Below, piece by piece: positions 1 through 5,962 of a stretch of 6,847 nucleotides of DNA. Made by a program: the position numbers and the translations under genes. Position 1 is the stretch's first letter. Each line of letters opens with the position of its first letter. Source of the DNA: a bacterium (GTDB taxonomy: Bacteria > Fidelibacterota > Marinisomatia > Marinisomatales > JAHJCW01); NCBI GenBank assembly GCA_018812885.1, contig JAHJCW010000202.1:1-6847 (forward strand), in the 5' to 3' direction. The notes under the pieces are model-generated. The model had not been told where the DNA came from, did not search any database, and saw only the letters and a program-made list of their open reading frames with translations.

Positions 1-75
1 ATATCACTTGATGAAGCAAAGAAACGGATTTTATTGTTCAATAGCTATGACCATAGTCAGAGCATGCCAAAATAA
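1..75 (+). CDS. C-terminal fragment of probable [NiFe]-hydrogenase small subunit (partial, 5' end outside window)
   Basis: The window opens inside an open frame of 24 codons ending in TAA at 73-75, 13 nt before the hydrogenase large-subunit ATG. The visible residues (ISLDEAKKRILLFNSYDHSQ...) form a short charged helix and tail without cysteines. The call rests mainly on position: in group 3-type [NiFe] hydrogenases the electron-transferring small subunit (delta/HoxY type, with FeS clusters) is normally encoded directly before the large subunit, as in the beta-gamma-delta-alpha order of archaeal sulfhydrogenases. The diagnostic FeS-binding cysteines lie upstream of the window, so the identity is inferred and another hydrogenase-associated subunit is possible. 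Confidence 0.55.
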   Translation: MSLDEAKKRILLFNSYDHSQSMPK

Positions 76-88
76 TTAAAGGTTAAAA

Positions 89-1399
89 ATGAGTAAAAAT
101 TTAGATATAAATGTTCATCATCTTACGCGTGTAGAAGGCCACGGCAATATTGTTGTGAATATGCGTGATGGAAAATTAGAACGTGCTGAATTGGAAATTG
201 TTGAAGCAATGCGCTATTTCGAAGCGATGCTAAAAGGACGTAGTTTTCATGAAGCTGCAATTATTACATCGCGAATCTGTGGAATTTGTTCGCTTGGTCA
301 CCAGATGACATCGCTTAAAACAACGGAAGATGCACTAGGTTTGGAAATATCAAAACAAACGTTATTATTGAGAAAGTTATTGGTCAATGGAGCCACATTG
401 CAATCAAACATATTGCATGTATACTTTCTTGTCGCACCGGATTTACTAGGTGCACCAAGTGTATTTCCATTAGTTCCAACTCATAGGGAAGTAATACTTC
501 GTGCATTGCGTATGAAACGCTTAGCCAATGATATCGGCGATATTGTATCAGGACGTGCTGTACATCCGATAACACCGGTTCCGGGTGGCTTTACACGAAT
601 TCCAACAGTTGGTGAACTAAAGGAAATTAAACGTAAATTAATTGAGGAAGGATTACCGGATGTAAAGGAAACCGTTGCAACAATTAAATCACTTGCTGGT
701 GGCATTCCTAATTTTACACGCAAAACTGAATACATTTCTTTAAAAAATAAAGATGAATATGCACTTTATGATGGAGATATTTTCTCCTCAGATACCGGCG
801 TAAACGATGTTCATAATTATCGTGAAATGACCAATGAATTTGTTGTACGGCATTCAACAAGTAAACATGCCAAACATAACCGTACAAGTTATATGGTAGG
901 TGCTTTGGCACGTTGGAATAATAATTATGATCAAATGACAGAATTATCGCAGGCGGCTGCTGAGCAACTTGGACTGACACCAAAAACATATAATCCATAT
1001 ATGAATAATGTCGCTCAAGTAGTTGAATGCGCTCATTGTATCGAAGATTCAATTAAAATTATTGATGAACTATTAGCGGATGGTTTAAAAGACGAAAAAC
1101 CAAACCAAACACCAACTAAATATGGTACTGGAGTAGGTTCGACTGAAGTGCCTCGCGGAATATTATATCATGAATATGAATACGATAGACGGGGTAATAT
1201 CATGAAAGCAAATTGTATTATACCTACCGGGCAAAATCTTGCTAATATTGATGATGATATGAAGAAGTTAGTTCCAGAAATTATCGAGAAACCCAAAGAG
1301 GATATAATAAAACATCTAGAAATGTTGGTAAGAGCTTACGATCCATGCATATCCTGTTCTGTGCACATGTTGAATGTTGAATTTATAAATGAAGACTAG
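89..1399 (+). CDS. [NiFe]-hydrogenase large (catalytic) subunit, probably group 3 (cytoplasmic, bidirectional type)
   Basis: This 436-residue protein is the nickel-iron catalytic subunit, which interconverts H2 with protons and electrons. Both active-site cysteine pairs are visible: the N-terminal RICGIC motif (C64, C67, followed by H71) and the C-terminal DPCISCSVH motif (C420, C423, H426). The conserved L-T-R-V-E-G-H-G segment sits at residues 12-19. No signal peptide is present, so the enzyme should be cytoplasmic. The short length and the DPCISCSVH ending resemble group 3b/3d-type soluble hydrogenases coupled to NAD(P) rather than membrane uptake enzymes, but the partner subunits that would settle this lie outside the window. 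A 10-residue tail after H426 should be removed by an endopeptidase once nickel is inserted, and a matching protease gene follows 24 nt downstream. A weak AAAGG at 78-82 precedes the ATG. Confidence 0.95.
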   Translation: MSKNLDINVHHLTRVEGHGNIVVNMRDGKLERAELEIVEAMRYFEAMLKGRSFHEAAIITSRICGICSLGHQMTSLKTTEDALGLEISKQTLLLRKLLVNGATLQSNILHVYFLVAPDLLGAPSVFPLVPTHREVILRALRMKRLANDIGDIVSGRAVHPITPVPGGFTRIPTVGELKEIKRKLIEEGLPDVKETVATIKSLAGGIPNFTRKTEYISLKNKDEYALYDGDIFSSDTGVNDVHNYREMTNEFVVRHSTSKHAKHNRTSYMVGALARWNNNYDQMTELSQAAAEQLGLTPKTYNPYMNNVAQVVECAHCIEDSIKIIDELLADGLKDEKPNQTPTKYGTGVGSTEVPRGILYHEYEYDRRGNIMKANCIIPTGQNLANIDDDMKKLVPEIIEKPKEDIIKHLEMLVRAYDPCISCSVHMLNVEFINED

Positions 1400-1412
1400 T
1401 TAGAAAATTATT

Positions 1413-1416
1413 AGGA
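1413..1416 (+). promoter_or_regulatory. Ribosome binding site setting the TTG start of the maturation protease
   Basis: AGGA lies 7 nt before the TTG at 1424-1426. No ATG lies between the large-subunit stop and the conserved V-x-x-x-G-N motif, so this site decides the unusual TTG start. Confidence 0.6.
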
Positions 1417-1423
1417 AACTCTT

Positions 1424-1918
1424 TTGATAAAAGATTCAAAACTAAAAGTAATTGCTGTCGGTAACGATTTATATGGCGACGATGGTATCGGAAACGCAGT
1501 ATTGCGCGTGTTAGAACAAATGCCCGAGATGAAAGAGGTAGAATTAATTGATGGAGCGACAGATGCTCTAGGACTTATTGATCATTTTTCAGATACCGAC
1601 CATGTAATTATTGTCGACGCAGCCCATATGGGCGAAAAACCGGGAACAGTGAAAGTATTTAGCAAGGAAGAAGTTAAATTACAAATTGAGATGGATCATT
1701 TATCGGTTCACGGAATTAGTCTGGCAGAAACATTTGATATTGCACAAGCGGTAGATTCTTTACCTGAAAAAATTACTATCATTGGAATCGAACCGCAGAA
1801 CATTGGTATATCACAGAATTTGAGTGCTGTAGTAATGCAATCAATCCCTGAAGTTGTATCAAATATTATCACTTTAACACAATTAAATAATTCTTTAAGC
1901 GGAGGAAACTATGCCTAA
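1424..1918 (+). CDS. Hydrogenase maturation endopeptidase (HyaD/HycI, peptidase family M52)
   Basis: This 164-residue protein belongs to the nickel-dependent recognition endopeptidases that cut the C-terminal tail from the hydrogenase large subunit after the NiFe centre is assembled. The signature N-terminus is present (V-G-N-D-L-Y-G-D-D-G-I-G, residues 12-23). The three positions that bind nickel in the family are recognisable as D20, D65 (in VIIVDAA) and H96 (in SVHGIS). The G-I-E-P motif at 121-124 is also typical. The length matches the family norm (about 150-170). It follows the large subunit by 24 nt, which makes that subunit its obvious substrate. Translation starts at TTG with a good AGGA upstream. 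Its last 8 nt overlap the response-regulator gene, implying coupled translation. Confidence 0.93.
   Translation: MIKDSKLKVIAVGNDLYGDDGIGNAVLRVLEQMPEMKEVELIDGATDALGLIDHFSDTDHVIIVDAAHMGEKPGTVKVFSKEEVKLQIEMDHLSVHGISLAETFDIAQAVDSLPEKITIIGIEPQNIGISQNLSAVVMQSIPEVVSNIITLTQLNNSLSGGNYA
1901..1905 (+). promoter_or_regulatory. Strong Shine-Dalgarno for the response regulator, inside the protease gene
   Basis: GGAGG ends 5 nt before the ATG at 1911 and lies within the last codons of the protease gene. It is the strongest ribosome binding site in the plus-strand operon, which suggests the receiver protein is made in higher amounts than the TTG-started genes on either side. Confidence 0.6.
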
Positions 1919-2300
1919 AAAAATAATGATTATTGATGACGATATCGATCTCGTAGAAGCAATGCGGATTACACTTGAATCTGATGGTTATGATGTAATT
2001 GATGCTCAGGAAGGTCAAAAAGGATTGGAAATATTAAAAAAAGAGAAACCGGATTTACTGATTTTAGATGTAATGATGGGTACTCTTGATGAAGGATTCC
2101 ATGTCGCTTATCAAATTAGAAATGATGAAAAAATAAAAGATATCCCCATATTAATGATAACAGCAGTAGGAGCACAAACCGGATTTAAATTTGATAGACA
2201 ACGTGATGAAGATTTTTTACCGGTTAATGAATTCATTGAAAAGCCAATAAATCCTCAGGTATTATTAGACACAGTTAAAAGGAATTTGCCGGTTGCCTAA
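1911..2300 (+). CDS. Stand-alone receiver-domain response regulator
   Basis: The 129 residues make one CheY-like receiver domain and nothing else; there is no DNA-binding or enzymatic output domain. The acidic pocket is D9-D10-D11, the phospho-acceptor is D53 (LILDVMM), the conserved threonine is T84 (ITA) and the lysine is K111 (EKP), so all phosphorylation residues are intact. F108 sits at the aromatic switch position. The stretch between T84 and K111 is about five residues longer than in CheY, with an acidic segment (DRQRDEDF) before beta-5, so the alpha4-beta5 output face is probably specialised. It overlaps the protease upstream and the histidine kinase downstream by 8 nt each. The adjacent kinase is its likely phosphodonor. 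With no output domain it probably acts by protein contact or as a phosphorelay intermediate; its target is unknown. Confidence 0.93.
   Translation: MPKKIMIIDDDIDLVEAMRITLESDGYDVIDAQEGQKGLEILKKEKPDLLILDVMMGTLDEGFHVAYQIRNDEKIKDIPILMITAVGAQTGFKFDRQRDEDFLPVNEFIEKPINPQVLLDTVKRNLPVA
2279..2283 (+). promoter_or_regulatory. Ribosome binding site setting the TTG start of the histidine kinase
   Basis: AAGGA within the end of the receiver gene lies 9 nt before the TTG at 2293. No in-frame ATG occurs before the middle of the membrane domain (around residue 148), so this TTG is the only start that keeps all transmembrane segments. Confidence 0.55.
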
Positions 2301-3627
2301 GGTCTCCCTCTCAACAAGTATAAAACATTCTTTTTATACTCCTAATTCATTACGTCGAAAAAACATATGGTTAGTTAATCTGCGGTGGGTATCGTCCCTT
2401 GCTCTATCAATTTTTATTTTAGGATTATTCTTTTTAAAATTAGAAAACTATCCATATTCTGCATTAACTAGCATTGTAATTGTTCTAGTAATATTTAATT
2501 CATTACTACTTTTTTATTTAAAGAAACGTAAACCAAAATACTTACGAACAGAAGAAAATATTGTTCTAGCTCAAATAGTTATTGATTACTTAATACTTAC
2601 TGTTTTAACCCATTTTACAGGTGGAATTGATTCTCCGTTTCATCTATTTTATTTGTTTCATATAATTATTGCTTCTGTGATATTTGAAACAAAATATCTC
2701 GCATTTATTATTGCTGCTGTAGCAGTAGGGTTAATGTCCATGCTTGTTTTTATGGAGTACTGGCAAGTACTTGAGCACTATTCAAGTGGTGTAAAAGTAT
2801 ATAATTTAACTGATATTGCATTAGCCTTAGCTGTGTTTTATGTAACAATATTTGTGAGCACATATATCGGTGCAACGCTAATGATGCGCCATAAAAAAGT
2901 AAAAAACTTAATATTTGCCCAAAATGAAGAGTTGGAAAAATCTGAAAGAGAGAAAATGCTTTTCTTTAGATTTGTTTCCCATGAATTAAAAAGCCCAATT
3001 ATTGCTGTTCAAAGCGCAATTAACGTAGTTCTAGATGTCATGGATGTTAAACTTAAACCACAAGCAAGAGATATGCTGGAACGGGGTCGAAAACGAACCT
3101 TACAAATGATTGAAATATTAAAAGACTTAGTGTCATTATCTTATGAAGAGAAAGATGAAAAACACGAAGTAGAAATGGTCGTACCATGCGAACATATTCC
3201 CGAAGTAGTTGATTATTACAGACCAAGCGCAGTAGAAAAAAATATTAATATAATTGAGACGGTTTGTAAACAGCATCAAGGATTTCAAATAGACAAATTT
3301 GTATTTGAAAAAATAATTACAAATTTGATATCAAATGCAGTTCGATATACTCCAATTGGGGGTAAAGTAACTATTAAAACTGATTTAGATGATAAGTTTT
3401 GGTATTTAATGGTTTCAGATACTGGAATTGGAATTCCTATTGAAGAACAAAAACATGTTTTTGAGGAATTTTACCGCGCGAGTAATGCTAAAATATTCGA
3501 AGCAGTTGGTACCGGTCTTGGTTTGAGTATTATTAGAAAAATTGTTGAACAAGAAAACGGTGAAATATTTCTAAAGAGTAAAGTAGGAAAAGGATCAACC
3601 TTTACTGTAAGGTTTCCGCTAAAATGA
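2293..3627 (+). CDS. Membrane sensor histidine kinase with RegB/PrrB-like redox motif
   Basis: This 444-residue kinase has an N-terminal membrane domain with about six hydrophobic segments (roughly residues 25-48, 56-77, 90-107, 117-131, 135-155, 172-196), a short helical linker, then a complete kinase core. The phospho-accepting H230 lies in SHELKSP. The N box (NLISNAVRY, N348), G1 box (DTGIGIP, 376-382) and G2 box (GTGLGLSI, 406-413) are intact. Between the third and fourth segments is GGIDSPF (110-116), which matches the layout of the GG-x-x-N-PF motif implicated in ubiquinone binding in RegB, with Ser for Asn. RegB-type kinases respond to redox state and in Rhodobacter control hydrogenase genes, among others. 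I infer a quinone or redox sensor linked to the hydrogenase. There is no periplasmic, PAS or HAMP domain. The start is TTG, overlapping the receiver gene by 8 nt. Its direct partner is likely that receiver. Confidence 0.9.
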   Translation: MPKVSLSTSIKHSFYTPNSLRRKNIWLVNLRWVSSLALSIFILGLFFLKLENYPYSALTSIVIVLVIFNSLLLFYLKKRKPKYLRTEENIVLAQIVIDYLILTVLTHFTGGIDSPFHLFYLFHIIIASVIFETKYLAFIIAAVAVGLMSMLVFMEYWQVLEHYSSGVKVYNLTDIALALAVFYVTIFVSTYIGATLMMRHKKVKNLIFAQNEELEKSEREKMLFFRFVSHELKSPIIAVQSAINVVLDVMDVKLKPQARDMLERGRKRTLQMIEILKDLVSLSYEEKDEKHEVEMVVPCEHIPEVVDYYRPSAVEKNINIIETVCKQHQGFQIDKFVFEKIITNLISNAVRYTPIGGKVTIKTDLDDKFWYLMVSDTGIGIPIEEQKHVFEEFYRASNAKIFEAVGTGLGLSIIRKIVEQENGEIFLKSKVGKGSTFTVRFPLK

Positions 3628-4097
3628 GTAAAATATTAATCGGCGGTATTCTACAAGCCCGTAGCAATACAATGCTAAAAATTGTCGGTTTACCGAATAA
3701 ACCAGGATTTGCGGGGAAAATACTGACAAAACTCGGTCGTGCTAATATTAATCTGCACTTTATTGCTGAAGGGGAGGATGCACAAGGTTTTGGGAATATG
3801 ACAATTTGTATTGCACCAGAAGATGCCCCAAAAGCATTCAAAATTATCATATCAGAAAAAAATGGTGATAACAAACACAGTGTTGAGGAAATCCCGAATA
3901 TTTCATCACTTACAGTTTATGGACCTCATTTCCGAGAAAAACCTATAATTTGTGGTGAAATGTGCTCTGCGCTTGGCGAAGCGAATGTCAATATTTTAGG
4001 AATATCAACATCAATATCCTCTATATGTTGCCTGATAAAAGATGAAGATTTTGATCGAGCTTACGATGCACTTCTATCAGTATTCGACTTACCTTAA
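3624..4097 (+). CDS. Tandem ACT-domain protein resembling the regulatory tail of aspartokinase
   Basis: The 157-residue protein consists of two ACT domains (about residues 17-78 and 94-157) with no catalytic part. The first carries the P-N-K-P-G-F-A-G-K-I signature (24-33) and N-I-N-L (41-44). The second carries G-E-A-N-V-N-I-L-G-I-S-T-S (118-130). Both match the way aspartokinase regulatory domains bind lysine or threonine at their interface. The aspartokinase catalytic half is absent, so this is a free-standing ligand sensor or adaptor rather than an enzyme. It has five cysteines (C62, C110, C114, C135, C136), including an adjacent pair where aspartokinases usually have hydrophobic residues. 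The start overlaps the kinase stop in ATGA, so translation is coupled; TAAGG at 3608-3612 may help. It probably works with the kinase/receiver pair. The ligand is unknown and an amino acid is the default guess. Confidence 0.85.
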   Translation: MSKILIGGILQARSNTMLKIVGLPNKPGFAGKILTKLGRANINLHFIAEGEDAQGFGNMTICIAPEDAPKAFKIIISEKNGDNKHSVEEIPNISSLTVYGPHFREKPIICGEMCSALGEANVNILGISTSISSICCLIKDEDFDRAYDALLSVFDLP

Positions 4098-4104
4098 TAT
4101 TCCC

Positions 4105-4806
4105 TTATAAGCCAAGTAATTTTATTGAAAGTCCGGCTAAAGCGATAATTAGTCCGGCGATAGCGTGTGAATATTTCTCTAAAAAGCCAAGTTTTATATT
4201 TAATAACCCTTTTGATATAACAAAAACAATTAAAGTCATTGTTCCGATCGTAGTGATACCAAAAACGATGGTAACCCAAATTAAATTTATCCAACTGCCT
4301 TGAGCTGCAGGATACATTAAAAGTGGAATTAATGGTTCACACGGACCTAATACGAATATTATAAATAATACCCACGGTGTAATTGATTGCGGATTACCAT
4401 GCAAATGTGCATGAGTTCCTAAATGATGATGTATGTGTTGATGGTTATCATTTTCATTGTGGGTATGCTTATGAGAATGTTCTGTAGCACGTAACCCAAT
4501 TCTAAGACCCCAAGCTGCATATGCAATTCCAAATCCAATTAACAACCAACTTGCAATATCTCCCCTAACACTTTCTACATTTTCCAATAATCCCACAGAA
4601 ATTCCTAATAATACTCCGACCACACCTAATAAAACTGAACCAAGTACATGGCCTATTCCACAGAAAAAAGTTACCCACATTGTTTTTATCAATTTCCACT
4701 TTCTTGCCCTGGCAATCATTATAAAAGGCAGATAATGATCAGGACCGATAATGGTGTGGATAAATCCGATTGATATTGCTGTCCAAATTAATATTTGTAA
4801 TTCCAC
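4105..4806 (-). CDS. NicO/UreH-like membrane transporter, probable nickel (or cobalt) transport
   Basis: This 233-residue integral membrane protein has about six hydrophobic segments split by a His-rich cytoplasmic or lumenal loop (residues 110-136, 12 histidines). The first helix has H17-x5-D23-H24, close to the H-x4-D-H metal motif of NiCoT, RcnA and UreH-type nickel and cobalt transporters. Further marks are FCGIGHVLGS (48-57) and GPCEPLIPLL (154-163), the latter typical of the UreH/TauE-like branch. The location directly after hypE supports nickel supply for the neighbouring hydrogenase; import or export cannot be decided from sequence. The start is GTG at 4804-4806, with AGGA 7 nt upstream, 13 nt after the hypE stop, so both genes are probably one transcript. 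Its 3' end faces the ACT gene across 7 nt. A sulfite exporter-like or other metal function is the main alternative. Confidence 0.78.
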   Translation of the reverse strand: MELQILIWTAISIGFIHTIIGPDHYLPFIMIARARKWKLIKTMWVTFFCGIGHVLGSVLLGVVGVLLGISVGLLENVESVRGDIASWLLIGFGIAYAAWGLRIGLRATEHSHKHTHNENDNHQHIHHHLGTHAHLHGNPQSITPWVLFIIFVLGPCEPLIPLLMYPAAQGSWINLIWVTIVFGITTIGTMTLIVFVISKGLLNIKLGFLEKYSHAIAGLIIALAGLSIKLLGL

Positions 4807-4813
4807 ACTGTTT

Positions 4814-4817
4814 TCCT
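4814..4817 (-). promoter_or_regulatory. Ribosome binding site for the GTG start of the transporter
   Basis: AGGA on the minus strand lies 7 nt before the GTG at 4806-4804, in the 13-nt gap after hypE. It supports the GTG start, which gives a full first helix including the H17/D23/H24 motif. Confidence 0.55.
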
Positions 4818-4819
4818 AA

Positions 4820-5875
4820 TTAACAAATTCTTGGCAATTGTTCACCAATTGGCATGTCAACTATTCGGTTTGCTCCTAAGCCTGTACTTTGCACTACAAT
4901 TCCCTTATTTTTTTCTGTTGCTTCACCAATTATTTGAGAGTCTTTACCCAAGCTATGCTCCCTCATAACTTTAAGCATATCGTCAGCAACTTCATTTGGC
5001 ACAACAACGATTAATTTTCCCTCATTCGCAACGTAAAGCGGATCTATTCCAAGAACCTCACAAGCACCTTTTACTTCCGGTTTGACAGGAACCGAATCGG
5101 TATAAAGCTGAATTCCAACGTTTGATTGGCGAGCAAATTCATTGAGGGTTGTAGCAACTCCTCCACGCGTTGGATCACGCATCGCGCGAATATCCTTTGA
5201 TACTTTTAACATTTCATCTACCAATCCATTTAAAGCTGCGGTATCACTTGTTACCTGTGATTTAAAGGAAAGGTCTTCACGAGTTGTCATAACCGCCATT
5301 CCATGATCAGCAACAGTCCCTGAAATAATAATTTTATCGCCTGATCGGATATTTGCCGCGGAAATATTGACTCCATTTGGGACCGATCCAATTCCTGATG
5401 TATTAATAAATATTTTATCACAACTTCCCTTATTAACAACTTTTGTATCGCCGGTAACAATTTGTACACCTGCTTGTTTGGCAGCAAACTCCATTGATAA
5501 TACAATTTTATGTAATGTTTCCAACGGCAAACCTTCTTCAAGAATAAAACCGACACTCAGATAAAGTGGGTTTGCACCACTCATCGCAATATCATTTATT
5601 GTACCATTAATGGCTAAATCACCAATATTACCACCCGGGAAAAATATTGGATCAACAACAAATGAATCGGTTGTAAATGCTAAACGATTTCCAGAAATTT
5701 GTAATATTGCCTGATCCTCTAGTTTATCTAAAATATTATTTCCAAAACGTGGAAGAAATATTTTTCCTATTAATTCGGATGATAATTTTCCGCCTGCACC
5801 ATGCGCCAATTGGATTGTATCAAAATCCATTTTTGGAAGTGGGCAGGAAAGAGAGTTAATATCAGTATTATTCAT
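4820..5875 (-). CDS. hypE: HypE, carbamoyl dehydratase for [NiFe]-hydrogenase cyanide ligands
   Basis: HypE accepts a carbamoyl group from HypF on its C-terminal cysteine, dehydrates it with ATP to a thiocyanate, and donates the cyanide to iron on the HypC-HypD scaffold. The 351 residues end in P-R-I-C, so the essential C351 is present and terminal. The N-terminus has the family's L-S-C-P-L-P and L-A-H-G-A-G-G-K-L motifs (9-14, 23-31). The PurM-like ATP-binding fold is marked by TTDSFVV (68-74), GTINDIAMSGA (91-101) and TGDTKVV (141-147). Length is normal. The ATG start keeps the conserved N-terminus but has no clear Shine-Dalgarno. A TATAAT hexamer lies only 3 nt upstream, so a near-leaderless transcript is possible. 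The other hyp genes are not in the window; the nearest gene, a nickel-type transporter, follows at 13 nt. Confidence 0.97.
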   Translation of the reverse strand: MNNTDINSLSCPLPKMDFDTIQLAHGAGGKLSSELIGKIFLPRFGNNILDKLEDQAILQISGNRLAFTTDSFVVDPIFFPGGNIGDLAINGTINDIAMSGANPLYLSVGFILEEGLPLETLHKIVLSMEFAAKQAGVQIVTGDTKVVNKGSCDKIFINTSGIGSVPNGVNISAANIRSGDKIIISGTVADHGMAVMTTREDLSFKSQVTSDTAALNGLVDEMLKVSKDIRAMRDPTRGGVATTLNEFARQSNVGIQLYTDSVPVKPEVKGACEVLGIDPLYVANEGKLIVVVPNEVADDMLKVMREHSLGKDSQIIGEATEKNKGIVVQSTGLGANRIVDMPIGEQLPRIC

Positions 5876-5962
5876 TTCATTATACCATTGATTTGCAGGA
5901 ATTCACATAAGTTTGACATTACCGCAGATTTTCTGTTTGATAAGCAGTAGGACAATAACATT

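Noticed and set aside
384..1052. Three minus-strand open frames opposite the hydrogenase large subunit (384-575, 481-735, 714-1052)
   Set aside because: They lie wholly within the large-subunit gene, whose motifs are conserved end to end, and their products show no recognisable domain.
3602..3874. Minus-strand open frame opposite the start of the ACT gene
   Set aside because: It is a shadow of the clear ACT-domain frame and its product has no family features.
4127..4161. Near-direct repeat AGTCCGGC twice (4129 and 4152 region)
   Set aside because: It encodes the repeated A-G-L hydrophobic pattern of the last transporter helix and is not palindromic, so neither a terminator nor a regulatory repeat is supported.
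5287..5859. Open frames within hypE in other frames or on the plus strand (5287-5556, 5367-5564, 5677-5859) and a similar one at 4094-4294
   Set aside because: They overlap well-supported genes completely or nearly so and have no domain signal or ribosome binding site of note.
5924..5936. Small CAGA-aaa-TCTG type inverted repeat in the gap between the hydrolase and hypE
   Set aside because: A 4-bp stem without a following T-run is too weak to call a terminator.
5913..5941. TTGACA on the plus strand in the gap upstream of hypE
   Set aside because: No good -10 follows at the right distance and no plus-strand gene lies downstream.
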